From Marimicrobium sp913061115 (GTDB lineage: Bacteria > Pseudomonadota > Gammaproteobacteria > Pseudomonadales > Halieaceae), in the NCBI RefSeq assembly GCF_047729875.1, contig NZ_CP159826.1, positions 806,001 to 870,000 of the forward strand: 64,000 bases of DNA. Reading direction: 5' to 3'. Below the pieces are notes generated by a model, which was not told where the DNA came from, did not search any database, and saw nothing but the letters and a program-made list of their open reading frames with translations. The stretch's first letter is position 1. Each line of letters opens with the position of its first letter. The position numbers were made by a program, and so were the translations under genes. Shown piece by piece: positions 52,951 through 62,847 of this stretch.

Positions 52951-55650
52951 ATGATAAGCCAAACTCTGAAAAACCTTTTCGGTACGCGTAATAGCCGTGA
53001 GCTAAAGCGCATGGGCAAGATCGTTAAACAGATCAATGCCTTTGCGGGTGACATAAAGGCGCTGGACGATAAGCAACTGGCCGCTAAAACACCTGAGTTC
53101 AAACAGCGCTTGGCCGACGGGGATACACTGGACGATATTCTTCCTGAGGTCTTTGCGGTAGTGCGTGAAGCGGGAGACAGGGCGCTCGGCCTGCGGCATT
53201 TCGATATGCAGCTGGTCGGTGGTATGGCCCTGCACGAGGGCAAGATTGCCGAAATGCGCACAGGCGAAGGAAAAACGCTGGTGGCGACTTTGCCGGCGTA
53301 TCTAAACGCACTAACGGGTAACAGCGTGCACCTGATCACGGTGAATGATTATCTGGCCAATCGTGATGCACATTGGATGGGGCCGCTTTATAACTTTTTG
53401 GGTGTGTCATTTGGGGTGATTCGGTCTGGCCTGGCAACGCCGGAAAAAATCGCAGCCTATAGCGCGGACATCGTCTATGGCACCAATAATGAGTTCGGCT
53501 TTGATTATTTGCGCGACAATATGGCCTTTTCCCTGGAAGAGCGTATGCAACGGGGTTTAAGTTTCGCCATTGTCGATGAGGTGGACTCCATCCTCATTGA
53601 CGAGGCGCGTACGCCGTTGATTATTTCCGGGGCGTCGGATGACAGCTCGGAACTCTATAGGCGGATTAATAAAATGATACCGTCTCTAAGGCTCGATACC
53701 GAGGAAGAGCCCGGGCATTACACGATCGACGAAAAGCAGCGTCAGGTGGAGTTGACCGAATCCGGACACGAGTTTATTGAGGAGTCGATGATCAGCGGGG
53801 GCTTGCTAGAGGAAGGTGATAATCTCTACGGCGCCACCAACCTCAATTTGTTGCATCACGTTTATTCCGGTATGCGCGCACACGTGTTGTATCACCGCGA
53901 CGTGGAGTACATTTTACAGGATGGGCAGGTGGTGCTGATTGACGAGCACACCGGTCGCACCATGGCAGGAAGACGCTTGTCGGAAGGGCTGCATCAGGCG
54001 ATCGAGGCTAAAGAGGGGGTCTCTATTCAGAGTGAAAGCCAGACGTTAGCGTCCACTACCTTCCAGAACTACTTTCGTATGTATGACAAGCTTGCGGGCA
54101 TGACAGGTACCGCCGATACCGAAGCTTTTGAATTTCGTCAGATCTATGGCCTGGACGTGCTGGTTATTCCCACCAATGTCGAACAACAACGGGACGATCT
54201 TAATGACCTGATCTACCTCAGCACAGAGGAAAAGTTCGATGCGATTGTGGCCGACGTCAAGGAGTGTATGGAAAAGCGCGCGCCCGTATTAGTGGGTACC
54301 GCGTCGGTTGAAACATCCGAAGCCATGTCCGAGCGCTTCCGCAAGGCCAAGATCGACCACAAGGTGCTGAATGCAAAGTATCACGAGCAGGAGGCTGAAA
54401 TCATTGCTCAGGCCGGTCGGCCGGGCGTAGTGACTATTGCAACCAACATGGCAGGTCGCGGTACTGATATCGTGTTAGGCGGCAATCTAGAGGCAGAACT
54501 TAGTGCGCGCGGTAGTGCTGATGAGAAGCAGGTGCGCGAAGACTGGCAGGAACGACATGATCAGGTGTTGGCGGCAGGCGGATTGCATATTCTGGGCACC
54601 GAACGACATGAATCGCGTCGCATTGACAACCAATTGCGCGGTCGTGCGGGACGTCAGGGAGACCCGGGTGTGTCGCGTTTTTATCTATCTATGGAAGATA
54701 GCCTGATGCGAATCTTTGCCTCTGAACGTGTTAAGGGGTTTATGCAGAAACTGGGTATGGAGAAGGGCGAAGCGATAGAGCATCAAATGGTCAGCAACGC
54801 TATTGAAAAGGCCCAGCGCAAGGTAGAGGGCCGCAACTTCGATATCCGTAAACAGTTATTGGAATACGATGACGTTTCCAACGATCAGCGTCAGATAATC
54901 TATCAGCAGCGTGATGACCTGCTGACCGAAGCAGATATCTCCGAGACGATTACCGCTATTCGCCTCGATGTGGTAGCTGATGCGGTGGAGACCTACATTC
55001 CCTCGATGAGTGTAGAGGAGCAGTGGGATATCCCAGGGCTTGAAAAACAACTGGAGTCCGAGTTCTCTGTCTCGTTGCCGTTGCAGCAGTGGTTGGATGA
55101 AGATGACACGCTTCACGAGGAGGTGTTGCGCGAGAAAATTTCTGACGCCGTTCAGTCTGCCTATGACGCCAAGGGTGACGATGTCGGTTCGGATATGCGT
55201 AGAATCGAAAAGCAGATTATGCTGCAGGTGCTTGACACGTTGTGGAAAGAACATCTGTCCACTATGGATCATTTGCGTCAGGGTATTCATTTGCGGGCCT
55301 ATGCCCAGAAGAATCCTAAGCAGGAATTCAAGCGAGAGTCTTTCGAGTTGTTCCAGCAGTTACTGGTGAATCTCAAATATGAAGTGGTGAAGTTCCTTAG
55401 TCATGTGCAGATACAGCGTCAAGACGAAGCCGAGGCAATCGAGGAGAAGCGTCGGCAAGCGGCTGCGGGGGAGAAGCTTGCATTTCAGCACGCGCAGGCC
55501 CCTGCTATGACGGGGGGTGAGGCTGAAGCCGCGTCAGCTGAACCGGCAACACCTCAGACTTATGTTCGAGAGCAGCCCAAGGTCGGGCGCAATGAGCCCT
55601 GCCATTGTGGTAGTGGTAAGAAGTTCAAACAGTGCCACGGCAAGCTGTGA
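52951..55650 (+). CDS. secA: preprotein translocase ATPase SecA
   Basis: SecA drives export through SecYEG. The 899-residue protein has Walker A RTGEGKT (102-108 region), Walker B IVDEVDSILIDEAR, NMAGRGTDIVLGG in the second nucleotide domain, and the C-terminal zinc finger GRNEPCHCGSGKKFKQCHG that binds SecB. Full length and unremarkable. About 77 bases separate it from the M23 gene; no SecM-like arrest peptide is seen. Confidence 0.98.
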   Translation: MISQTLKNLFGTRNSRELKRMGKIVKQINAFAGDIKALDDKQLAAKTPEFKQRLADGDTLDDILPEVFAVVREAGDRALGLRHFDMQLVGGMALHEGKIAEMRTGEGKTLVATLPAYLNALTGNSVHLITVNDYLANRDAHWMGPLYNFLGVSFGVIRSGLATPEKIAAYSADIVYGTNNEFGFDYLRDNMAFSLEERMQRGLSFAIVDEVDSILIDEARTPLIISGASDDSSELYRRINKMIPSLRLDTEEEPGHYTIDEKQRQVELTESGHEFIEESMISGGLLEEGDNLYGATNLNLLHHVYSGMRAHVLYHRDVEYILQDGQVVLIDEHTGRTMAGRRLSEGLHQAIEAKEGVSIQSESQTLASTTFQNYFRMYDKLAGMTGTADTEAFEFRQIYGLDVLVIPTNVEQQRDDLNDLIYLSTEEKFDAIVADVKECMEKRAPVLVGTASVETSEAMSERFRKAKIDHKVLNAKYHEQEAEIIAQAGRPGVVTIATNMAGRGTDIVLGGNLEAELSARGSADEKQVREDWQERHDQVLAAGGLHILGTERHESRRIDNQLRGRAGRQGDPGVSRFYLSMEDSLMRIFASERVKGFMQKLGMEKGEAIEHQMVSNAIEKAQRKVEGRNFDIRKQLLEYDDVSNDQRQIIYQQRDDLLTEADISETITAIRLDVVADAVETYIPSMSVEEQWDIPGLEKQLESEFSVSLPLQQWLDEDDTLHEEVLREKISDAVQSAYDAKGDDVGSDMRRIEKQIMLQVLDTLWKEHLSTMDHLRQGIHLRAYAQKNPKQEFKRESFELFQQLLVNLKYEVVKFLSHVQIQRQDEAEAIEEKRRQAAAGEKLAFQHAQAPAMTGGEAEAASAEPATPQTYVREQPKVGRNEPCHCGSGKKFKQCHGKL

Positions 55651-55690
55651 AGCCTATGCGGTTTGTCGGTGAGCGCAGTGTGTAATTGAG

Positions 55691-56917
55691 ATGGCAGTCG
55701 GGGATGACAGCTATGGACCATTACACAGCGTGTCAGGTGTTCGCCTAGGTACTATTTCTGCTGGAATAAAAACAGCGGGTCGCAAGGATCTAGTGCTTAT
55801 CGAGGTCGCGGAAAACACGCAATGTGCTGCGGTATTTACCCGCAACGCATTTTGCGCGGCACCGGTCACGGTCGCCCGAGAAAATTTACACAGCTGTGCC
55901 CACCAACCTCGCTATCTGTTGATCAACACTGGGAATGCCAACGCGGGAACCGGCAGTGCTGGTATTGAGGCCGCGCGCACGAGTGTGCAGACGGTGGCTT
56001 CGGCGGCGGGCGTTGATGTGTCCACTGTACTGCCTTTTTCGACGGGTGTTATCGGCGAGCCACTGCCAGTGGAGCGTCTGACACAGGCAGTGCCCGCTGC
56101 ATTTAACGCACTGTCTGCTGAAGGCTGGGCCGCTGCAGCGGAGGGAATACTCACCACAGATACCCGCCCGAAGGCGCATTCCGTGCGGTTCAGTTGTGAC
56201 AACCAGAACTACGTGGTGACCGGAATTGCAAAAGGCTCCGGTATGATACGTCCGAATATGGCCACTATGCTCGCCTTTATCGCTACCGATATGGCTGTTG
56301 AGAAAACACTGTTGCAGGCACTACTGCCACAGCTGACAGATCGTTCGTTTAACCGTATTACCGTAGATGGTGACACCTCTACCAATGATGCCTGCGTGTT
56401 GCTGGCGACCGGGGAGGCCGGCAATACACCGGTCAATGATGTTCACTGTGACCTGTACCATGCACTGCACGATGCGGTGGAAGAGGTTTGCATCAGTCTT
56501 GCCCACAGCATCGTGCGGGATGGGGAGGGCGCAAGCAAATTTGTGACGGTTCAGATCAACGGTGGTCGCAGCGAAGCAGAGTGTCTGGAGGTCGCGTTTA
56601 CTATCGCTCATTCGCCGTTGGTGAAGACGGCACTGTTTGCCAGTGATCCTAATTGGGGTCGCTTGCTCATGGCTATAGGCCGGGCTGACATACCCAAGCT
56701 AGACGTCGAAAGCGTTAGGCTGTATCTCAATGAGGTGTTGATTGCCGAGGATGGTTGTCGTGCCACCAGTTACACAGAAGAGCAGGGCGTTGTTGCCATG
56801 GCCCCAGAGGAAATTGTTATCCGCGTTGAACTTGGCAGGGGTGCTGCCACTGCCACCGTGTGGACTACTGACTTCTCCTACGACTATGTGCGCATTAACG
56901 CCGAATACCGCTCCTGA
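55691..56917 (+). CDS. argJ: bifunctional ornithine acetyltransferase / N-acetylglutamate synthase
   Basis: ArgJ recycles the acetyl group in arginine synthesis. The 408-residue proenzyme carries the self-cleavage site KGSGMIRPNMATMLAF, where the Thr of ATM becomes the N-terminal nucleophile of the beta chain, and DGDTSTNDACVLLATG. secA-argJ-mutT is the Pseudomonas order. The nudix gene begins directly after its stop. Confidence 0.96.
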   Translation: MAVGDDSYGPLHSVSGVRLGTISAGIKTAGRKDLVLIEVAENTQCAAVFTRNAFCAAPVTVARENLHSCAHQPRYLLINTGNANAGTGSAGIEAARTSVQTVASAAGVDVSTVLPFSTGVIGEPLPVERLTQAVPAAFNALSAEGWAAAAEGILTTDTRPKAHSVRFSCDNQNYVVTGIAKGSGMIRPNMATMLAFIATDMAVEKTLLQALLPQLTDRSFNRITVDGDTSTNDACVLLATGEAGNTPVNDVHCDLYHALHDAVEEVCISLAHSIVRDGEGASKFVTVQINGGRSEAECLEVAFTIAHSPLVKTALFASDPNWGRLLMAIGRADIPKLDVESVRLYLNEVLIAEDGCRATSYTEEQGVVAMAPEEIVIRVELGRGAATATVWTTDFSYDYVRINAEYRS

Positions 56918-57316
56918 ATGTCCGTCGTTCACGTGGCAGTCGGAGTCATCGTTGATAGTGCCAACAATGTACTGATTACCCGACGCTCACAGAGCGCTCA
57001 TCAGGGCGGGTTGTGGGAGTTCCCCGGAGGAAAGGTCGAGGCGGGCGAATCGCTCGTGGCGGCTCTGACGAGAGAATTACAGGAAGAATTGGGTATCTCT
57101 ATTGGTCGCACCAGCGCGCTATTAGACATTCATCACGATTATGGCGATAAGCAGGTGCTGCTTGATGTGCACATGGTGTGGGACTACACCGGTGAAGCAC
57201 GCTCTTTGGAAAACCAACCTATGGCTTGGGTGTCGCCACAGGCATTAACGCAATACGCTTTTCCTGCTGCTAATGTAGCCATTGTGACTGCGCTTGAAAA
57301 ACTCTTTCGCGTCTGA
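56918..57316 (+). CDS. mutT: MutT-type nudix hydrolase (8-oxo-dGTP diphosphatase)
   Basis: MutT removes 8-oxo-dGTP from the nucleotide pool. The 132-residue protein has a full nudix box of G-x5-E-x7-REL-x-EE-x-GI type (GKVEAGE ... RELQEELGI), and GLWEFPGGKVEAGE is typical of MutT. It lacks the thiamine-phosphate-synthase-like C-terminal domain fused to MutT in Pseudomonas. It converges on coaE with nine bases between them. Confidence 0.93.
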   Translation: MSVVHVAVGVIVDSANNVLITRRSQSAHQGGLWEFPGGKVEAGESLVAALTRELQEELGISIGRTSALLDIHHDYGDKQVLLDVHMVWDYTGEARSLENQPMAWVSPQALTQYAFPAANVAIVTALEKLFRV

Positions 57317-57325
57317 CCGCGTCCA

Positions 57326-57931
57326 TTAGGACACAGTGTCAGCGCGTAGTAAAAAGGTGTTGTGTAATGTCTCTACTTTATTGTCCAGCGCTTCCAGAGA
57401 GCCGGTATTCTCAATGACAATGTCAGCGAGTGCCAGTCTGTCTTGTCGTCCCATTTGCGCGGCCATGATGCGTTTAACCTGCGCTTCATCGTTGTTGTCT
57501 CGCTGCACCGTGCGCTGCAGCTGCAGTTCTTCGGGCACGTCTATCACCACCACACAATCGACCAGTGCCTTTTGAGTGGTATCGAGCAGTAGCGGTGAAC
57601 TGAGTATCGTGTAAGGACTGCGCGAGGCGCTGATCTGATCGAGTATTTCCTGCCCAATGAGAGGGTGCGTAAGACGCTCCAGCCAGTGCCGCTCTGTCTC
57701 ATCGGCGAAAACCCGGGCCCGCAGAGCGGCTCTGTCTAGCGTGCCATCTGTCTGGATGATGTCAGTGCCAAAGTGCTCTACGATGGCGGCCAGGGCAGGC
57801 CTGCCTGGCTGCACGACGATTCTTGAGACCAAGTCGGCATCAACCACGGTAACCCCGAGGTGTTCAAAGCAGCGGGTGACGGCGGTCTTGCCACTGCCAA
57901 TGCCACCGGTGACGCCTACAACTAGCGCCAT
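57326..57931 (-). CDS. coaE: dephospho-CoA kinase
   Basis: CoaE phosphorylates dephospho-CoA, the last step of CoA synthesis. The 201-residue P-loop kinase has GVTGGIGSGKTAVT near the N-terminus and the DADLVSR substrate motif. It follows pilD by one base; pilB-pilC-pilD-coaE is a common gammaproteobacterial operon. Confidence 0.96.
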   Translation of the reverse strand: MALVVGVTGGIGSGKTAVTRCFEHLGVTVVDADLVSRIVVQPGRPALAAIVEHFGTDIIQTDGTLDRAALRARVFADETERHWLERLTHPLIGQEILDQISASRSPYTILSSPLLLDTTQKALVDCVVVIDVPEELQLQRTVQRDNNDEAQVKRIMAAQMGRQDRLALADIVIENTGSLEALDNKVETLHNTFLLRADTVS

Positions 57932-57932
57932 A

Positions 57933-58796
57933 TCAGTCTATTCCCAGCGCGCTTGAATAGCGCGACATAAGGGTGTCGCCCCAGAGCAATACGAGCCAGC
58001 CCGCCATGGCCAGGTAAGGCCCAAAGGGAATCGGGATATCTTTGCCGCGACGCTTGATAACCATCAGTGCAATACCGCAGACAGCACCGACCAAAGAGGA
58101 CAGCAAAATAATCATCGGAAGCGCCTGCCAGCCCATCCACGCGCCCAATGCGGCGAGCAACTTGAAATCGCCGTAACCCATTCCCTCTTTACCGGTGATC
58201 AACTTGAATATCCAATAAATACTCCACAGCGAGAGGTAGCCCATGATGGCCCCGATCACAGCGTCCGGCAGGCTGACGTAAGTTGCACTGAGGTTGAACA
58301 GCAAGCCTAGCCACAGCAGCGGCAGGGTGATGTCGTCGGGTAGCAACTGGTGGTCCATGTCGATCATGGTCAGAGCAATCAACGACCACGTAAACGCGAG
58401 GGCACCGAGCAAGGCGAGAGACACATCGAAATGCCACGCCAGTGCTAATGTCATCAGGCCAGTCACCAATTCCAAAAGGGGGTAACGTGGCGAAATTCGC
58501 ACTGCGCAGTTGCTGCACTTACCGCCTAGCGCAACGTAGCTGAGGACGGGAATGTTGTGCCACGGCTTTATAGCCGTCTTACAGTGAGGGCAGTGGGAAT
58601 TCGGTATGGCCAGGTTGAACGGCGCCTCCGCGCTTTCCGGCTCGACTTCCAATAATTCGCAGCAATCGCGCCGCCACCGGGATTCCATGATCAGCGGTAG
58701 GCGATAGATGACGACATTGAGAAAACTGCCGACAAGCAGCCCAAGACACAGCAGGCCAACACTGAGCAGGCCTATTGGCACGACGGTTTCTGGCAT
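57933..58796 (-). CDS. pilD: prepilin peptidase / N-methyltransferase PilD
   Basis: PilD cleaves and N-methylates type IV prepilins and type II secretion pseudopilins. The 287-residue protein has about eight membrane helices, a cytosolic zinc-binding loop with CPHC and CSNC, and the two catalytic aspartates in TMIDMDHQLLPDD and GMGYGDFKLLAALGAW. Its natural substrate PilA is encoded in this window. Confidence 0.96.
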   Translation of the reverse strand: MPETVVPIGLLSVGLLCLGLLVGSFLNVVIYRLPLIMESRWRRDCCELLEVEPESAEAPFNLAIPNSHCPHCKTAIKPWHNIPVLSYVALGGKCSNCAVRISPRYPLLELVTGLMTLALAWHFDVSLALLGALAFTWSLIALTMIDMDHQLLPDDITLPLLWLGLLFNLSATYVSLPDAVIGAIMGYLSLWSIYWIFKLITGKEGMGYGDFKLLAALGAWMGWQALPMIILLSSLVGAVCGIALMVIKRRGKDIPIPFGPYLAMAGWLVLLWGDTLMSRYSSALGID

Positions 58797-58822
58797 AAAT
58801 TATGTGTCCTTGCAGTGGTGGG

Positions 58823-60043
58823 CTAGATGACCGATCCCAGCATAAATATGGGCAGGTACATAGCAATCATCAGACCGCCCACAAGGACCCCAAGCACAGA
58901 CATTATCAGGGGCTCCATCAGGGAGCTGAGGCTATCGACCGCATTATCTACAGCCTCTTCATAGTGGGTGGCCACCTTGTCCAGCATGTCATCGAGTGCG
59001 CCGGATTCCTCTCCAATAGACACCATTTGCAGCAGCAGATTGGGAAATAGCCCGGTAGATTTGATGGCGCTGTAAAGTGTGTTGCCCGTGGTAACGTCGT
59101 CACGGATGCGGCGAATAGCTTTCGCATAGACGGAGTTGCCTGCTGCGCCGGCGGTGGAATTCAAGGCCTCCACCAGTGGCACACCAGCGGCAAACGTGGT
59201 GGCTAACGTGCGAGAGAAGCGCGCGATTACTGCATCATGAATGATGCCGCCAACAACGGGTGTTTTCAGTGCGGCCCTATCCAGAAACTCGGAAAAACGG
59301 ACAGAACGTAGCTTCATCTCTCGAAACGCAAATATTGTACCGACAATGACCCCGAACATGACGAACCACCAGGCGATGACGAAGTCCGATATATCCATAA
59401 CGAACTGTGTGAACGCAGGCAGTTCAGAACCGAAATTCTTAAAGGTATTGGCAAAAACCGGCACCACTTTGATCAGTAGGATAGCGGTTACGACCAGTGC
59501 AATACAGACCACTGCGGTTGGATAGGTCATCGCCTTTTTGATTTTGGCTTTTAGCTGTTCGCTTTTTTCCTTATAGGTGGCCACGCGATCCAGCATGACC
59601 TCCAGTGTGCCCGAGTCTTCACCTGATCCAACCAGGCTACAGAACAGCTCATCGAAGTAACGTGGGTGTTTCGCCAGAGAAGGCGCAAGTCCGCTGCCCG
59701 AGGCTACGTCATTTTTGATGCTGACGACCAACGCTTTCATTTGGGGCTTTTCTAAACCGTCTTCGACGATGTCAAAACTTTGCACCAGTGGCACGCCTGC
59801 CTTGAGCATCGTTGCCAGCTGTCGAGTGAAAATAGCGATATCAGCTGGCTTGATGGCTTTACCCTTGCCCCCGAACAATGGCTTGGGTTTTTTACGCACG
59901 TTGTTGGGCTTGATGCCCTGCTGGCGTAATTGTGCTCTGGCCATGGCTTGGCTGATAGCCGTGATTTCGCCCTTGCCGGGACGGCCACTTTTGTCTGTCC
60001 CGCTCCAGGTAAAAATGTCGGTTCTGATTGCGCTTGCTGCCAT
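58823..60043 (-). CDS. pilC: type IV pilus inner-membrane platform protein PilC
   Basis: PilC is the membrane platform of the pilus assembly motor. The 406-residue protein has two T2SF domains (about residues 70-195 and 275-400) and three membrane helices, with the family motifs FTRQLATMLKAGVPLVQSF and FSRTLATTFAAGVPLVEAL. pilD follows after 26 bases. Confidence 0.96.
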   Translation of the reverse strand: MAASAIRTDIFTWSGTDKSGRPGKGEITAISQAMARAQLRQQGIKPNNVRKKPKPLFGGKGKAIKPADIAIFTRQLATMLKAGVPLVQSFDIVEDGLEKPQMKALVVSIKNDVASGSGLAPSLAKHPRYFDELFCSLVGSGEDSGTLEVMLDRVATYKEKSEQLKAKIKKAMTYPTAVVCIALVVTAILLIKVVPVFANTFKNFGSELPAFTQFVMDISDFVIAWWFVMFGVIVGTIFAFREMKLRSVRFSEFLDRAALKTPVVGGIIHDAVIARFSRTLATTFAAGVPLVEALNSTAGAAGNSVYAKAIRRIRDDVTTGNTLYSAIKSTGLFPNLLLQMVSIGEESGALDDMLDKVATHYEEAVDNAVDSLSSLMEPLIMSVLGVLVGGLMIAMYLPIFMLGSVI

Positions 60044-60083
60044 GGTGGTGACCGTCCCTCTGTCTTTATGATGCCGCTATTAT

Positions 60084-61805
60084 CTAGTCGACGGTAATCC
60101 GGTTTGCTTCTTCTAAACTGGTCATTCCCTGGGCAACTTTTTTCAGTGCCGCGATCCGTAAATCATGAAAGCCTTCTGCTCTGGCCTGAGTGGCGATTTG
60201 CATTGAGTTGCCTTCCTCCATAATAAGCTTGGCAATAGAGGGGGTTATTTTAACCACCTCGTAAATACCCACTCGTCCCTTGTAACCGGCATTACAGTCT
60301 TTGCAGCCCACAGGGCTCATGATAGTGGCTCCGGTCAACATGTCTTCGGTGAAGCCCTCTTCGAGCAGTGTGCCATGGGGGATGTCATCCGCTGGCACAC
60401 TGCAGGTCTTGCACAATCGCCGGGCCAGTCGCTGCGCTATGATCAGGTTGACCGAAGACGCTACGTTAAACGCCGGGACTCCCATATTGAGCAACCGGGT
60501 AATGGTTTCCGAGGCACTGTTGGTGTGTAGCGTAGAAAGCACTAGGTGGCCTGTTTGTGCGGCTTTGATCGCGATTTCTGCTGTTTCGAGGTCTCGAATC
60601 TCACCCACCATGATCACGTCTGGATCCTGGCGCAGGAAGGAGCGCAATGCCTCCGCAAAATTAAGTCCTACCTTAGCATTCACATGAACCTGGTTGACGC
60701 CATCGAGATTAATTTCCACCGGGTCCTCAGCGGTGGAAATATTACGCTCGGGCGTGTTGAGAATATTGAGGCCAGTATAGAGCGACACTGTTTTTCCCGA
60801 GCCTGTGGGGCCTGTGACCAGAATCATGCCCTGGGGCTGGTTCAGTACTTTTAGGTACATGTCTTTTTGGTAGGACTCATAGCCCAGGGCGTCGATGCCC
60901 ATTTTTGCGCTGCCAGGATCCAGAATACGCAGTACGATTTTTTCGCCGTACAGGGTGGGCAGTGTATTGACGCGAAAATCGATAGCCCGATTGCGCGACA
61001 GCTTCATCTGGATACGTCCGTCCTGAGGTAGCCGCCGTTCTGAAATATCCATTTGCGACATGACCTTTAGCCGCGCCGCGAGGCGTGGGGCAAGATTTCG
61101 CGGAGGTTTAACCACTTCCTCCAGAATGCCATCGGTGCGAAAGCGCACCCGATAGGAATGTTCATAAGGTTCAAAGTGGATGTCTGACGCACCCTGTTTA
61201 ATCGCGTCTATTAAGACTTTATTAACAAACCGCACAATGGGTGTTTCGTCAATCGACTCGCTGCCATCATCCTCTTCTTTCGCTTCTCCGTCGCTGACGA
61301 TATCAATATCGTCTAGATAGGACGCGTCCAGATCACTCAGCCCATCGGAGAGTGCGTCCTGTGACTCGGCACATTTAGCCAGTGCCTCACTGAGGGCGCT
61401 TTCTTCCACCAGCACGGCATCCGTGTTGATGCCAGTGTGAAATTTTATCTCTGCAAGGGCGGCTAGATTGGTCGGGTCTGATACCGCGACAAAGAGCCGA
61501 TTGCCGTGGTGTAACAGCGGCAGCGCATGGTGCTTTTGCATCAACGCTGCATCGACCAGGGCAACGGAAATCGAATCGGTATTGAGCGCGGCTATATCAA
61601 ATAAGGGTAAGCCGAATTCGTGTGAGGTCAGCTCTGCCAGACGTCGACCGTCGACGTTTTCCTTCTCTACCAGATACTGGACAAAGTGCACCTTCTCTAT
61701 GGCCGCTTGTTTTTGCGCTTCGACGGCCTGCTCGGCGGTGATCAGCGATCCAGCCACAAGGCTTCCCGCCAAACCGCTGAGCTGCCCCAGTGCTTTACTG
61801 TTCAT
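60084..61805 (-). CDS. pilB: type IV pilus extension ATPase PilB
   Basis: PilB is the hexameric motor ATPase for pilus extension. From ATG 61805 it has 573 residues: N-terminal MshEN-like domain, central ATPase with Walker A GPTGSGKT, Asp box, Walker B DPDVIMVGEIRD and His box, and a four-cysteine zinc site (CKTC and CKDC). A longer reading from 61925 adds 40 residues with no family match. It is divergent from pilA. Confidence 0.95.
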   Translation of the reverse strand: MNSKALGQLSGLAGSLVAGSLITAEQAVEAQKQAAIEKVHFVQYLVEKENVDGRRLAELTSHEFGLPLFDIAALNTDSISVALVDAALMQKHHALPLLHHGNRLFVAVSDPTNLAALAEIKFHTGINTDAVLVEESALSEALAKCAESQDALSDGLSDLDASYLDDIDIVSDGEAKEEDDGSESIDETPIVRFVNKVLIDAIKQGASDIHFEPYEHSYRVRFRTDGILEEVVKPPRNLAPRLAARLKVMSQMDISERRLPQDGRIQMKLSRNRAIDFRVNTLPTLYGEKIVLRILDPGSAKMGIDALGYESYQKDMYLKVLNQPQGMILVTGPTGSGKTVSLYTGLNILNTPERNISTAEDPVEINLDGVNQVHVNAKVGLNFAEALRSFLRQDPDVIMVGEIRDLETAEIAIKAAQTGHLVLSTLHTNSASETITRLLNMGVPAFNVASSVNLIIAQRLARRLCKTCSVPADDIPHGTLLEEGFTEDMLTGATIMSPVGCKDCNAGYKGRVGIYEVVKITPSIAKLIMEEGNSMQIATQARAEGFHDLRIAALKKVAQGMTSLEEANRITVD

Positions 61806-62130
61806 CGAGTGAAGGTTCCTGTGACCGATAGAAAAATAGCCATAACGCCGCAATTGATTGAAAAGAGAAAGTATAACCAGCTTGCTATACCTGCGGCAGC
61901 CTCTGTTTAGGGTTAAATTGTACAAAATACTGCTCGCAGTAGGCGTGAGCCTGTCGGCGCATTGCTACCGTGTTGGCGTCACTTGTGACAAAAATTGTCC
62001 GATATCGACACTTTGGGTCAAAATGGTGGCAAGCGTGGAGCGGCCTGTGCGCCGTGCTGGGAAACAAAAAATAATATAACCAATTGATTTAGCTAGTATT
62101 TTTATTTTTATTGCCGTGTATTTCCATTGT
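61806..62130. promoter_or_regulatory. pilB/pilA divergent control region with candidate PilR boxes
   Basis: No gene is visible here. It must hold the pilBCD promoter on the minus strand and the activator site for pilA. GACA-AAAAT-TGTC (61987-61999) and GACAC (62007-62011) resemble, in part, the GTGTC-type elements bound by PilR in Pseudomonas, about 145-170 bases before the predicted pilA start point. An AT-rich stretch follows at about 62070-62115. PilR binding is inference. Confidence 0.4.
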
Positions 62131-62145
62131 TGGCACGCGATATGC
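62131..62145 (+). promoter_or_regulatory. sigma-54 promoter of pilA
   Basis: TGGCACG (from 62131) and ATGC ending at 62145 place GG and GC twelve bases apart, with one mismatch (A for T) to the TGGCACG-N4-TTGC consensus. Transcription would start near 62157, giving a leader of about 73 bases. pilA is RpoN/PilR-dependent in Pseudomonas, and rpoN lies in this window. Confidence 0.8.
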
Positions 62146-62229
62146 AATGTCATCTCTGCAAATGGCCTATACCGGGGAGAAGAGTCTCTTGCCGGTGTGT
62201 AACCCTAATCATCAAGGTAGAGAACGATT

Positions 62230-62739
62230 ATGAATATTCAAAAGAAGGCACAAAAAGGTTTTACCCTCATCGAACTGATGATCGTGATTGCGATTGTCGG
62301 TATTCTTGCCGCGATCGCGCTGCCTGCTTATCAGGACTATATTGTACGCTCCAAGATGTCTGAAGCAGTCGCTGCTCTGGCAGAAGCCAAAACGACCGTT
62401 ACTGAATATGTGGCGTCTAACGGTGGGCTGCCGGATGATGGCGTAGGAATCGAATTTGGTGTCAATACCGCTGAGCGCAACAGTGATATTCTTAAAGTGA
62501 TAACTGTGATTGTTCTGACTCCAAAGGTTTACATTACGGCGAATGTTAATCAGGCTGTCTGGGGCGACGGTACTGGCACCGAGCCCTTTTCCTTAGTGGG
62601 GACTGTAGGCTCTGATTCTACTATTCGGTGGCAATGCAACCCAGGGAGTGCGCTTAGCACAACGGGAGTTGATATAAAGTATCTTCCTGCCAACTGTCGT
62701 GGCGCTTACGTAGACCCGGACGCAGCCCCTGACGCCTAA
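62230..62739 (+). CDS. pilA: type IV major pilin PilA
   Basis: The major pilus subunit. The 169-residue prepilin has a short basic leader MNIQKKAQKG, cleavage before Phe and the class IVa N-terminal helix FTLIELMIVIAIVGILAAIALPAYQDY with Glu5 of the mature protein. Cys136 and Cys156 (precursor numbers) would close the C-terminal D-loop. The globular part differs from pilins I know well, as is usual. Start behind AAGGTAGAGA. Only one pilin copy is present and a strong terminator follows. Confidence 0.95.
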   Translation: MNIQKKAQKGFTLIELMIVIAIVGILAAIALPAYQDYIVRSKMSEAVAALAEAKTTVTEYVASNGGLPDDGVGIEFGVNTAERNSDILKVITVIVLTPKVYITANVNQAVWGDGTGTEPFSLVGTVGSDSTIRWQCNPGSALSTTGVDIKYLPANCRGAYVDPDAAPDA

Positions 62740-62761
62740 CCTCGGTCACTAATGGAGTAGG

Positions 62762-62791
62762 AAAAAGCCCGGCTCTGCCGGGCTTTTTTTT
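62762..62791. terminator. bidirectional intrinsic terminator between pilA and glcB
   Basis: An eight-base-pair stem AGCCCGGC/GCCGGGCT with a three-base loop is flanked by five A residues on the left and eight T residues on the right. It serves pilA on the plus strand and can also stop glcB on the minus strand. Confidence 0.92.
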
Positions 62792-62847
62792 GACCAAAAT
62801 AAAGCGGTGCTGGCGATCGTTTTAGAGGACATGCCTTGCGCTTGACC

